A DNA stretch of 64,000 nt from Astropecten irregularis. Its lineage: Eukaryota > Echinodermata > Asteroidea > Paxillosida > Astropectinidae. Position 1 is the first letter of the stretch, and the number at the start of each line of letters is the position of its first letter. Of the stretch, positions 24,438 through 35,889 are shown one piece after another. The position numbers and the translations under genes are program-made. The notes under the pieces are model-generated. The model saw nothing but the letters and a program-made list of their open reading frames with translations, searched no databases and was not told where the DNA came from. Location of the stretch: positions 1,116,001 to 1,180,000 of the forward strand of contig OZ020255.1 in assembly GCA_963971285.1 (NCBI GenBank), given 5' to 3'.

Positions 24438-24667
24438 AAAGGCGCCTTTCCATAAGTGCGTTTTTTCATCCGCTGCGTATACGCTGCGTGTACGTTGCGT
24501 GTGCGTTAAAATTGCCCATTAAAAAGACGCACGCGACCTTTTCAAACGCACGCGCACATATGGAAAGGGTCGCTTGTATTTTTATAATGATCGATTTTTT
24601 TGCAACGCTACGGACACGCAACGTATACGCAACGGATGAAAAAACGCGCAGATGGAAAGGCGCCTTA
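24438..24667. mobile_element. MITE with about 50-bp inverted ends and TAA flanks (PIF/Harbinger-like)
   Basis: AGGCGCCTTTCCATAAGTGC at the left is mirrored by GATGGAAAGGCGCCT at the right, and TTTTTTCATCCGCTGCGTAT by ATACGCAACGGATGAAAAAA. Both ends abut TAA. A 3-bp TWA duplication is typical of PIF/Harbinger elements; assigning that family is an inference. Confidence 0.7.
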
Positions 24668-26115
24668 AGACTTAGCACACAGCGAAAAATTCCCCATATG
24701 CACTGTAACACGGATGGAAACAGTGCCGTGTGTAAAAAGCGCCGCGCTGATTGGTCAACGCGCGAGGCCGTGCTCGTGACGTCACGGAAACCATGTGCTG
24801 GCCCAACTCGTTACGCACGCACGCAGGGCCGTTGCAGACACGTACGGGGCACGCATTACGCGATGTGCCTATTCAAACACACGCGGTGTACGACTACGCA
24901 ACGATCAACAGTCGGCCGTACGACATCTCCGGATGACCATGCAATTCTATGCATATTCATGTGGCGCTCTCAGCATACACAACCAATAGACCCAACACAC
25001 GTTATATGAATATTCAACGACCCAACAATCACACTCAGACGGTGGCGCGGTTTCGTGGTAAAATGACAACAAAAATACAGCTCACCAAAGTTCAAATACG
25101 ATCGCGGTGTCCGTGAGTTCTCGAACGTCGGGTGACACCACCAAAAATGGTCAAAAGGTCGAAGAAATGTACAAATTTGTATGTTTTTGGTACCATTCGA
25201 AAGATCGTGGCGAGGTCTGTCGAAGTAACTATGGTTAGAGTGGGCATCGCTGAGTATGTGCCCATGCGCGTCAGTTTCATTCATGAAAACTTCCATTTTT
25301 GGTCAGTGCGAATGACGTCACATAATGAGATGATCGTGACGCCCTCTTGCGACCGTTTCGTGCCAATTCGTGTAAGGGATTTTTCGCTGTGTAGCAGAAG
25401 TGAGTGTTGGAAGAATCCAAAATATTGGGTCTTCGTTCTAGCCCCCCCAAAAAATAATGGCTCTTCTAGCCCCCTGAGACCCAGTAACTGGGGCGCTGAA
25501 CTCCCTTTTTGACTTTTGGGGTTGACGGTCGGTCTAGCGCCCCAGTGATTTATATTGGTTGAGATGTGTCGTACACAGGAAAAACAAAATTTCACGGCAC
25601 TTTCGCCGCAAAATGTCCCCAAATTACACCAAAAACATCACAAACAGAATTGAAACTCGCTCCATTGCTTCTACGAAAGTTAGATATGAAATGCAGCATA
25701 TTCATTTGTACTCACGATTATTCCTTTTGATGAAAATCGACCTTTTCTGACGAATGTCCAGACGAGAACGTAAAAAACGGAATTTAATTTGTGTGGCTCT
25801 GCTCCACACAAAATGGCGGTCCTACGTCATCGCATGAATATTCATTTTGGTAATTTCCATACTAAGCGGACGTGTCGATACGTAGATCACTTTGCCTCGG
25901 CAAAATTCCCGGTCCCATAACAACAGTGCCGTTTGTGACAAGCGCCGCGCTGATTGGTCAATGCGCAAGGCAGTGCTCGTGACGTCACAGAAACCATGTG
26001 CTGGCCCAACTCGTTACGCACGCACGCAGGGCCGTTGCAGACACGTACGGAGCACGCATTACTCGATGTGCCTATTCAAGCACACACGGTGTACGACTAC
26101 GAAACGACCAACGGT

Positions 26116-26315
26116 NNNNNNNNNNNNNNNNNNNNNNNNNNNNNNNNNNNNNNNNNNNNNNNNNNNNNNNNNNNNNNNNNNNNNNNNNNNNNNNNNNNNN
26201 NNNNNNNNNNNNNNNNNNNNNNNNNNNNNNNNNNNNNNNNNNNNNNNNNNNNNNNNNNNNNNNNNNNNNNNNNNNNNNNNNNNNNNNNNNNNNNNNNNNN
26301 NNNNNNNNNNNNNNN
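26116..26315. other. Assembly gap (200 N)
   Basis: Exactly 200 Ns. The round length suggests a placeholder of unknown true size. The left flank duplicates the segment at 24715-24912 and the right flank opens a TIR element, so the gap probably reflects collapsed or unassembled repeats. Confidence 0.95.
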
Positions 26316-27463
26316 GTATAAGCTTGTTCGATATGACGATATTTATCGATATCGCGATATTTTTTTCATATAGAAAATCGTATCGGGCCCCGAAAAAAAT
26401 ATCGAAATATCGGCAACATCGGGAATATCGGCAGTATCGCGATATTTATATGCCAGCGCAACTTTATACCAAAAATCAGAGTAGCTCATGAGCGGACGTA
26501 CATGTAAAGCTTGACACACTTTTTGCGACAACCAAAACAAATAGATTTCTGCAAAATTTGTAGCTGGTTGCGACGCTAAAAGCAGATTTCTTACCGTGCA
26601 AATCTGCACCCGAAAGAAGCCGACAGTAATGCGGTCCAGAACGACGTTGCGTGTGCTACTGTACTAGCTGTACGCTGCACTTCCGGTCTTCATGACTGAA
26701 GCCTACACGTGCGCTGACCGTGCTGACTTCACTATGCTGTGAGCACGTGCATGCCGCGTTGCACACAATTGCATTGTGCCATGTATGCTTGCCGCTTCCG
26801 GCCAACATTACTGACGCTAGCAGCGTATTGGACTCACGGTTTGGGCGCAATAATTCCAGACCACATGGAGTAAGATCTGATATACATTCACTAAGCGCAC
26901 GATAATTATCGTGGCTATTACGTTGGGCTTTGGTACTAGTTATGGAAATTTCCATACAGCGCGCTGATTGTTTACGTCTTCTTCAAAGTGGTCGTCGCTT
27001 TTGGAAGGTTTTTGCACGATATATTTTCAGATAAAGTTCGTAAAAGTGTGTTTCTACTTGGCCAAATGGACAAAATAATCAGACGAAATTCAAGTAAGAT
27101 TTAGTTTGTCAGGAAAATGCATTTTACGGTACTTTGGAAGGATATTTTTTCGGAGATCTCGTTTCGATTGGTCACCGTGCATGCTTACATAATGAAAAAG
27201 TTAAGAAAAGAAAACGATGACGTCACCACGATAATATCGAATATCGCGATATTTTCTTCACGATATTTCGATATGCCCAAAACTGGATATCGAACAAGCT
27301 TAGGCGTGTACAACATTGGTAAAGGTGAAAGAACAGCACACTCTGTGTAATCCAGCATGTACATGAAATAGGCGTAATAAACCTGTGCACATTTGAGCTC
27401 AATCGGACATTCTGAGACTGAGCCCTGAGAAAAAAAGCTAGTAGGCCTAGGTAGGCCCTAGAC

Positions 27464-28193
27464 CCAGTAACTGGGACGCTGAACTCCCTTTTTTATTTTT
27501 GGGGTTGACAGTCGGTCTAGCACCCCAGTGAATCCCATAAGGTTAAATGTGTTGTACACGGAAAAAATTGCAATTTTTGTACTTCACGGTACTTGCGCCG
27601 AAAATGTCCCCAAATGACAACAAAGACATCACAAATCAGCTTGAAAATCGCTCAAATCTCTTCTCCGATTGTCAGAGATGAAATGCAGCTTATTTATTTG
27701 TAATCACGATCATTCCGTTTGATGAAAATCTATGTTTTCCGATGGAAATTTTGACATCGTTTAAGATCGTCCACCATCTTGGATTGACTCTCCGCCAATT
27801 AGAAACAAGCATGAAGTCATGTGTGTGTGGCGGAGAACCACACAAGATGGCGGACAATCCAAAAAAGTCTGAAACGATCGTCTGGATTTCCATCGAAACA
27901 ATTTATTTATTTTAAACGGAATGATCGTGACTCGTGAGTACAAATGAATAAGCTGCATTTCATCTCTGACAATCGGAGAAGAGATGGAGCGATGTTCAAG
28001 CTGATTTGCGATTTCTTTGTTGTCATTTGGGGACATTTTCGGCGCAAGTACCGTGAAGTACAAAAATTGTAATTTTTCCATGCACAACACATTTAACCTC
28101 ATGGGATTCACTGGGGCACTAGACCAACCGTCAACCCCAAAAATAAAAAAGGGAGTTCAGCGGTGTCCAAGTTACTGAATACTGGTCTAACAG
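27464..28193. mobile_element. Foldback element G with arms of about 330 bp
   Basis: The left arm (GACCCAGTAACTGGGACGCT, CTTGCGCCGAAAATGTCCCC, TCTCTTCTCCGATTGTCAGA) is mirrored by the right arm (TCTGACAATCGGAGAAGAGA, GGGGACATTTTCGGCGCAAG). Only a short centre around 27800-27870 is unpaired. A single-arm relative lies at 25474-25890. It carries no transposase. Confidence 0.8.
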
Positions 28194-28199
28194 TTAGGC

Positions 28200-29430
28200 A
28201 GGCGGCGATTGTGGGTTGACGGGATCCCAAAGCACATTGATTTTTTTGGCTCTGAACTAACTTCTACTCCTCAAAAATGATACTTTTGACTTTCAGCAAA
28301 TGTTCCTGGGTCCTTAAAAGCCTAGATTGAAGAAATTTGTTAAACATTTCAGGGTTAAAATTCAATTTTCTTACGCGCTTCTTGTAAACTTAAAAACAGA
28401 CCGTCTGATCGCGTGAGGCCATTTTGTCTGGTCTGGCTAGTCTAGTGCCCAGACCCAACAGATCAAGAGTCCTCAAAATGTCAGAGTGGAAACCAGACTA
28501 GTCTCGTCTGCGGCCATCCGTGCGGCGGTGAAATTTTACAATCTTGGTTACCGTTTTTACCCCATAATTTCCCTCAAAAATCAAAGCCCTGCCCTCTTTC
28601 CAAAAAATTAACCTTGGTAATATAGAGGAGAAGACCAACAAAGTATATGTCTAGGTCAGTTACTTTTCAAAAAGAAGTTTCCTTTCCTTTATAGTTTTAG
28701 GACCCGTCAAGCCACAATCCCCAGGTAGGCCCTAAATCGTGCAGACATAGGGTTTGTAGGCCTACATCATGGAATTTAAAGTGCAGACACCAAGGTAAAC
28801 AATGTCCCATTATTGGGGCCTACACCCATTTTTCATTAATAATAAGAATAAATAAACAACGCACGTAATCAGGCCACATGTCGAATATACCAGCCTTTTC
28901 CATTCCAACTGTACACCATTCACACACGTACACCTACGCATACACACTCAACGTTATCGAAGTTCAATTTCATTTTTCGTTATCAATTTAATTTAGTTTT
29001 CAATCTCCCCAAACCCTACCATTAATGATTTTAATCACCTTTATTCAATCAAAACATACCTGACTCACAGACGTATCATACTGCCTAGATGTTCGGACCC
29101 ACTTGAAATCCAGACAGATAGAGTAGAAATATGTTCTTTACAGCTTATATTTTTGGTCCACCATTATTTACGTAGATTGACCTCGTACGTGATCAAACCC
29201 TCGCGCTCCTCTGAATACTATTGTTCAGCGTTGAATTTCCGGTCTCAGTACGTACAACTTACAGAGGCTTAACCGGAAATGTGCAGTTAAGGTATATGGC
29301 GCTTTGCATTGTGGGACAGGTTGTTTGACTGCCCCAGATAAAAGATTGTTTTTCTTGCGGTGAACGCAGGGTCGAAGTACAGCGCCACCTACCGGATTGT
29401 TATTATTATTTGCATAAAAAGGTTAGAACC
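28200..29430. other. Intergenic, no supported gene
   Basis: A minus-strand donor context (GTCAGGTATGTTT, about 29055-29075) next to unique sequence at 29060-29300 could be an untranslated first exon, but nothing confirms it. The rest shows no repeat or exon that I can name. Confidence 0.3.
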
Positions 29431-30062
29431 GACCAATTATTTTCATGGAGCTGCTCAGCACAAAAAAAATTGCTTAGCACAAAAATGTCTTGCCCAATAA
29501 AACAAACCACCATTAAAAATTCCATTTTGATATTCATAGTCAAGTGACCACCAGCCAAAAAACAATTAAAAGTGATACACAACACACGGAAATGGAAATT
29601 GGTTGTTAAAGGTAGTACATGTATCATACTTTGGTAAGATACCATAACAGAAATGTTCACAGATTGACGAATAACTTACAAGGTATAAAGATGGTGGTGG
29701 TAGAAAACATACCGTTCAAATATTTCCGCCTGAAATGCTGTATTTATCCAGAAATGAGTAAAACAACGACCGAAAATCTTTTTGATCTTTTAAAAGATCA
29801 AAAATAAAAGAGAAAAGACTTAAGAAATACTGTGGCCGTTTTTCACGACTTTCTCAAAAAGTGGACACCGTATGGGACTGACATTTTCGCAGTAGACTGT
29901 TACTGTATCTGTCTTGATATTTTTGCCCATGAATCTGCATTTCTTTGACAAAAACCAAAGTATTACCTTTAATCCTGTTTTTTTTTCATAAATAAGATAA
30001 ACAATTATTATTTTATGGTTAGCACATTTTTTGTACTGAACAGGGCCATGAAATTGGCCCCT
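29431..30062. mobile_element. MITE family A interrupted by a complete MITE family B
   Basis: Family A ends (CCAATTATTTTCATGGAGCT; GCCATGAAATTGGCCCCT) enclose a 359-bp family B element at 29610-29968. B is bounded by AGGTAGTACATGTATCATAC and ACCAAAGTATTACCT, with TTAA on both sides (29606-29609, 29969-29972). The intact A copy at 11210 has a single TTAA at this place, so TTAA is the duplicated target. Confidence 0.85.
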
Positions 30063-30512
30063 GCATGCTTTTCAAAATTTCGATTCTATTATGCAGGTGA
30101 ATTCTTTTGGAAAATGAGAATTATCAATTTTGATATGCATACTTTTCTTATCTTGCAGAAAATGTGCAAAATAGATTCCCTATAATCAAAGATTCAAAAT
30201 GATCACTATAGGCCAACCAGTTTTTCATGGACGATATGTACCTTTAACTGCGGGTAGTCAAACAACAATTGCGTTATCTGGAAATAAAACATTGTTGTGA
30301 TAAGCTAAGCTACTAGGCAAAGTGGGCCCCGCCGCGCCTCCCAACGATAAATCTTCAATTACAGGCCAGAGTCGTACGTGATGGTCAAAGTTCAACAGCA
30401 AAATGGTGTAAACAATAATGCACCGGAATTGTTGCCAAAGCTATACGGTGGCCTATTCCAATATTCACTGGGCTAATTCTTCTTTTGGCATTCGAGGGTA
30501 GATTTCAAGACC

Positions 30513-33500
30513 ATGACCAAAAAACAGGTCCATCGAAGACATGTGGTACCGGCCAAGTCGACGCGATCACCCAAACAGCATGAAACAAGCAGTCGAATCC
30601 ACGGGCCAAGAGCCTCGGCGTTCAAAACTTCCAGTACCACGAGCTTTGTGTTGCTGCTCATAGTGTTGGCAGCAATCGGGGCAGCGATTGTAGGGCTAGC
30701 AGTGACACGAGGTGGGCAAATTACTTCCTTCATTTTCCCTAAAGAGAATCTGAATTCGACGTTTAAAGAAACGGAGACAGATTCTAAGTTAGAACAATCG
30801 TCACAGCAACACGAAGCTGATGGAGGCCCTTCTTCTGATCCGCCACCGGCACTGAAAGCGAACAGTGACACAGGCAGGACCACGAGCGATCAAGATGAAC
30901 TAGAATCAGAATCTGGGACGCCCACCAAGGACCCCACCGTGGTGGAGGCCTCCCAAGCAACCCATCGAGTGCCTGATGGCGTCCACGGTACAAAAACTAA
31001 TGACCAATCAGATGGTGGTTACCAAGAGACTTTCTTGAAGAAGCTGATCATACGTAACATCACGGTAAATGGACGGCATGTCATCGCAGAGGAGTTAGTC
31101 GGCACGAAAAAACGGCCCGGTCAAGCTTCTATTCGGTCAGTCAGAATTATTGGTTTGTCCTCTTGGCAAAAATAACCAAGCAAAGTTTAGTTAGCCATGT
31201 CAGTTAAACTAGTTCCTATGGGTAGGCCTATATACTTTGGCCTGTGTAATTCTTCCTGACTCTACTGTCACAATAATTATTATCCAACTCTTTGGCCATC
31301 CAATGGTCCCTAAAGGTTGCTGGGTAGGGTTAGGGTTAGTTAGTAAAACCGTTAGTAAAGACCGAAAACAGTTTTGATCTTGGGGTATGAAACCATTCGT
31401 TATGTTTCATAAGAAAAGTTTAGTCGGGTTTTCGCTATTTTCTCTTTACTCACAAAGCCGATTGAGCTGAAATTTTCACAGGTTTATCATTTCATGTATA
31501 CATGCTGGATCAGACAAAGTGTGAGGGTGTGAGTGCTGTTCTTTGACCAAAAACAGCTGAGGATGCACCAGGCGCGTTTCTAGAGCCAACTGAATTTTGT
31601 TGGGGCTAGAAGAGCCATTATTTTTTTTGGGGGGGGGGGGGGCAGGGGGGCTAGAAGACCCAATATGAAGTTTGGATTCTTCTAACACTCGCTTCTGCTA
31701 TATTCTTATATTAGGGGTCGAAAAACATGCACATTATAGCCCACACAAAGCGCTTTTTATATAACTGGCGCTTAATAACTGAAAAAATCCAGTAAGTTTC
31801 GAGAATTTTTTTTTTCACTTGCATTTTTTTAGGGGGGGGGGGGCTAGACACAATTTTTTTTTTTTTTTTGGGGGGGGGGGGGGGGGGGGCTACAGCCCCC
31901 ACCCCGTAGAACCGCGCCTGGGATGCACTTATACACTTACTATAGGGAGCGTAATAATGTTTGCAATGTATCTCCAATCAAACTCTAACCCTCCACCTCT
32001 TCCTATACTATCAGTGTCTACCAGTTTGAGAACTTCTTATCTGGCGAAGAATGCAAGGGCTTAATGGCAGCCCATCACCGACACGTGCAACATCACTCCC
32101 AGGATCCAATCCTGTGCTTCGACTCAGTCGACACTCTAAGGAAGCATCTACGAACGGCCAAACGCTACAACGTCAAAGTCTCAAACCGTGACTTCACTGA
32201 AGGTATAGGCCCTAAACCAAAGGAATAAAAATGATTATGCTAGAAGAGGCCTGAAACCAGTGTTGGAGTACTCGTACTCGAGTACAACTCGAGTACAGTC
32301 AAATACTCGGCCCGTACTCGATTAAAAGTATTCGAAAATAAAAATGTACTTGGCCCGTACTCGATTAAAAGTACTCGAAAATAAAATACTTGGCCCGTAC
32401 TCGATTAAAAGTACTCGAAAATAAAATACTTGGCCCGTACTCGATTAAAAGTACTCGAAAATAAAAATACTTGGCCCGTACTCGATTCACTACTCGGATT
32501 TTAGGTGTACTCGACCATTAAGTGCAAATTTCATTTTCGTTACAATTTCATGCACGGTTGATAATGTTGCCAATTTCCGATAAATTATACAATGGGAGTA
32601 TGAAGATCATCGGGAGTTTAGTATCAGCACGGTCTCATTTGTAAGGTTTGAAAAACGTTAATTTCTGAGAAGAGTGGCACAACATAATTAACATCCAATT
32701 ATAAACATCTTTGTGAAGCAAAATGCAATGTTTTGCACTGTACGTTACTGTACTCGGACGTGGACTTGGACTTTGGTACTCGGACTCCCCCCTGTACTCG
32801 ACCTTGAATGTACTCGGACTCGATACTTAGGACTTGGACTCGACAGCAACGTACTCGGACTCCCCCCAGTACTCAGACCTTGAAGTACTCAGAGTACTCT
32901 AAACTCTGTAATCCCAAAGTTGTATTGCATTATTTCAACTGCACTGGTACCTTTCTATAAGAGGATGTTTTTCAATTCCTTCGCAGGAACAACTTGCGTC
33001 AACTCCAGTTTTTCACGAGACCTGAAGTCCGTCGTTGGCTGGTCATTCAGCACGGCCTTCTACCCAGGTGAGACCAAGTTCTCAACCATCTTCGACCGCC
33101 GTGTCTACCAAGCAACTGGACTGAAACCGTCCAACGGTGGCAAGTACCAGATCACCTCCTACAGAGAAGGAATCGGTAAGCATCTTAAAAACTAATGCTA
33201 AGGACGAGTCATGTGAATCGCTCACTTTGTTTTTTTTCTCAAAGAAATGCAGATTCATGGGCAAACATTATGACGGAAGATACAGTAATAGTCTTCTGTT
33301 AAATTTCCAGTCCCATACGGTGCCAACTTTTTGAGAAAACTGTGAAAAACGCCTTGAGTATTTTAAAAATCTTGTCACCGTAATTTATTATCTTTGAAAG
33401 ATCAAAATTGTTTTGGTAATTTGTTTGACTATTTTCTGGATAATATGCCTACAGCATTTCAGGCAGAACATTTTGTAACGGTATAATGTTTCTATCATCA

Positions 33501-35293
33501 ACATCTTTATACCCAGTCCGTTATAGGTCAATCTGTGAAGATTTCTGTTTCGATGTGCTATCGAAGTATCTTTAAAATAATCGTTAGAGCTATAAATGTT
33601 TTAATCACATTTTTTCTTTCAGGTTACAAAAGCCACACCGACTGTACGTTAGGGAATGGAGATCTTCGTGATAGAATGGGAACCATCCTAGTATACTTGC
33701 AAGACGTAGAGGAAGGGGGCCAGACTGAATTCCCAGGTAGGCAAGTAGGCCCACGCTTGTGCGAGATTTCTGGTGATCGGTCGTGATCATTCAGTGTAAT
33801 ACAATTCAGTAATACCGTGTTTTGGCTACTTTGGCGAGTTTCATGACTGTAACGCTCCTGATTGGTCACAGTCTTCCAGTAGGCCACGCCCACCTTAGCA
33901 ACGTCCAAGCAACAACGCACACAACGATTGCCCACACGCGAAGCATTGCACACCCTCAACCAACCAAAGCACCTCCGTTGGACTTTGGTTTTGCAAAAGG
34001 CAAAAAATGTACATTTCCTCTCAGCCAGGGCATCGAGAGTCAGGAATATAAACACCGCTTGACCATGGTTAAAGATAGAACTCGGGTTGTAAAAGAATCG
34101 CCTTGTGAAACAAAAGTAAACTCAACGAAAAATGTGCAGTAAAGAATACACAATTTTTCGGACAAAATGGCGGCAATTTGTCGTACCTTAAAAAACGCAT
34201 TGTGATTGGTCAATTTGTCCAGGGGCGTGGCCTGCTGGACCGGTGTATTCAGGCATCACTGATCTATATAAATTCGATTACATTTTTCATTCAGAACTGG
34301 GCATCAGTGTGACTCCTCGTAGAGGCCGTGCCATCGTATGGAACAACCAGAACTCTAAGGGTGTGTGTGACCCGTACTCCCTACACGTGGCACGACCTGT
34401 CATCAAAGGACACAAGATCATACTTCAAAGATGGTAATCATTGTCTAAACGTGGCGAAAATGACCAATTGAAAGAGTACTCTTTAAAAACAAATTTGCAG
34501 TATTCCAGAATAAGTGGTCAATACACACATAATGTGTATTGAAAGAAAGATGAAAATTGGGTTTTGAGGTTGGGTAATTCAGTCTTAGTTTTTTCTCTCA
34601 ATTTCATCCAGACTTTGCTCAAATTCTATAGGGGCCTATGGTGATAGCCAAGACATAGCTGTATCACATTTGTGAATAAAGTGATAAACATTGAAGTGAT
34701 AAACATTTTAATTTTCATAAAATCGTTCTAGACAAAAAGTGTTGCGTTTTTTTGTTTTTTTTTTGGGGGGACACCCTGTATAAGTGTATAATTTTATGCC
34801 CAACATATTATGCCAGTTCATTGTTAAAAATACTTCTTGCTTTTCCGTGGCGCGTTTCGTTCGCAAAAAAGGAAAAGTATCCCTAAATGGGTCGATTTCA
34901 CTAAGCCCTACGATAAATCGTGACTCGAGTTACGACCATCGTATCCTACGTAGGACAGCAATGCATCTTAAGCCTATATGATTGATAGTTACGATGAGTT
35001 TGGTGAAATCGACCCTAGATCGAGTTAATTGCTTCTCAACCAAGTCCGACTGTAAATTATAGGCCTAATTAATTTTCATGAAAGTTATCTTCTTTATGTT
35101 TGTTTGTAGGTATTACTATAAGAGTTTCTACATGCTAGGCAAGAGGCCAGATGAACCGCATCTACCGCCACGTGAAGCACTGCAACCTTTGGTATCATGT
35201 GATGAATACGATCATGGGAGCTGTCGTTGGTATGACGAATGGAATTACAGTCATCTTAAGGAATACAGACAAGCGATGACCCAGCTGCAGTAG
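30513..35293 (+). CDS. Type II membrane 2OG-Fe(II) oxygenase, prolyl 4-hydroxylase-like
   Basis: Exons: 30513-31135, 32015-32202, 32987-33175, 33623-33736, 34295-34433, 35110-35293. All junctions keep phase and give 478 aa. Residues 1-43 are basic and Ser/Thr-rich, 44-64 form one membrane segment (SFVLLLIVLAAIGAAIVGLA) and 70-190 a polar, low-complexity stalk, so the catalytic domain should be lumenal or extracellular. The dioxygenase domain has the HxD iron pair (YKSHTDC, exon 4), the distal His 64 residues later and the 2-oxoglutarate Lys at His+10 (SLHVARPVIKGHK, exon 5), matching the HAGCPVLVGxK pattern of collagen prolyl hydroxylases. It lacks the EF-hand region I would expect in P4HTM and the peptide-binding TPR of P4HA. 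Substrate is unknown. The exon 1 donor (GTCAGT) is the weakest junction. Confidence 0.85.
31569..31920. mobile_element. hAT-like MITE (family F) in intron 1 of the hydroxylase gene
   Basis: Starts CAGGCGCGTTTCTAG and ends CCGTAGAACCGCGCCTG. GGATGCAC lies directly on both sides (31561-31568, 31921-31928), an 8-bp duplication as hAT transposases make. It contains long G/C homopolymers and no ORF. A relative starts at 24253. Confidence 0.8.
32268..32905. repeat. Repeat family E (GTACTCGAGTAC motifs) with a 40-bp tandem array, hydroxylase intron 2
   Basis: Inverted, GTACTC-rich ends (TGGAGTACTCGTACTCGAG; AGTACTCAGAGTACTCT) flank four to five tandem copies of a unit of about 40 bp (CTTGGCCCGTACTCGATTAA then AAGTACTCGAAAATA) at 32310-32480. 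A relative spans 61130-61545. It is non-coding. Confidence 0.7.
33230..33590. mobile_element. MITE family B in hydroxylase intron 3
   Basis: Contains family B strings AAAGAAATGCAGATTCATGG, CAGTCCCATACGGTGCCAAC, CTGTGAAGATTTCTGTTTCG. The ends are eroded. It lies wholly between the 33175 donor and the 33623 acceptor. Confidence 0.6.
34889..35015. mobile_element. MITE family I (GGGTCGATTTCAC termini), hydroxylase intron 5
   Basis: GGGTCGATTTCACTAAGCCC faces TTTGGTGAAATCGACCC, with CCTACGATAAATCGTGACTC and a TACGATGAGT block inside. It is 127 bp. Copies are at about 4278 and 36575. Confidence 0.7.
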
Positions 35294-35395
35294 TCACATG
35301 CGGTCAATACAGAGAGAGGATCAACTACAGTTGGTGTCCTAATACGTTAATGAAATTATAGCTGCATAGGTACACGGATAGGGCCTACCAATAAT

Positions 35396-35401
35396 AATAA
35401 A
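35396..35401 (+). terminator. Candidate poly(A) signal AATAAA of the hydroxylase gene
   Basis: AATAAA lies 103 bp after the stop codon. Its TAAA belongs to the left end of the foldback element that starts at 35398, so the insertion appears to have completed the signal. It is the first AATAAA downstream of the stop; use is inferred. Confidence 0.45.
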
Positions 35402-35889
35402 CTCCTCAAAAAAGTTTTGCAACTCACGTTTGAGGGATGATTTCTTTTGTTACTGATCTATGAACGATGAAACTGGTATCATTGGAAAGCGTGATTATTC
35501 CTCTTTACAATGATGTGTTATTTGTTATGCTAATGTGATCGTGGAATGTACAGTCCTGATAAATATGTCCAAAATGAAATTGATTTCAGTAGTGAATTCC
35601 CAATCGTTTCGAGGATGGAGTTTGAATGATGTTGATGCGCTGATGCGTGAAAGCACTGTCCAAAAAATGGTGTATTCTCATTTGCATTTTGCAACATTTC
35701 ACTTCTGACTTTGCCCTATATTCAGGAGAAATGCACATTCCATGATTACATAATTACAACAAATGGCACATCATTGTAAAGAGGAATAATGAAGCTTTCC
35801 AATGATACAAGTTTCACCGTTCATAGATCAGTAACAAAAAATATATCATCCCTCAAACTTGAGTTGCAGAACTTTTTTTGAGGAGTTTA
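35398..35889. mobile_element. Foldback element with arms of about 115 bp
   Basis: TAAACTCCTCAAAAAAGTTT at the left is mirrored by AACTTTTTTTGAGGAGTTTA at the right. The arms continue through GTTACTGATCTATGAACG and CATTGTAAAGAGGAATAAT. Length is about 492 bp, non-coding, immediately 3' of the hydroxylase gene. Confidence 0.8.

Larger units (their letters stand above)
24191..28196. mobile_element. Nested DNA-transposon cluster containing an assembly gap
   Basis: Order along the plus strand: a short repeat (GTGTACAACATTGGTAAAGG, repeated at 27307); element F from 24253 (CAGGCGCGGTTCTACGG); a TAA-flanked MITE at 24438-24667; an element at about 24668-25390 with inverted ACACAGCGAAAAAT/ATTTTTCGCTGTGT ends; the right part of F to 25475; half of foldback G (25474-25890); a second copy of the 24.7 kb segment (25920-26115); the gap; an element with AAGCTTGTTCGATAT inverted ends (26320-27302); then a complete foldback G. 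Open frames inside, including one across the Ns, are not supported as genes. Confidence 0.65.

Noticed and set aside
24488-25009. 173-codon open frame on the plus strand and a related frame across the N gap
   Set aside because: Both lie in inverted-repeat elements, have no recognised protein and one is held open by Ns.
29060-29300. Possible untranslated first exon of the AMPK gamma gene or an antisense transcript
   Set aside because: Only a GT donor-like site supports it; nothing links it to 22794.
31325-31342. Telomere-like TAGGGTTAGGGTTAG
   Set aside because: Just over two repeats inside an intron; too short to mean a telomeric relic.
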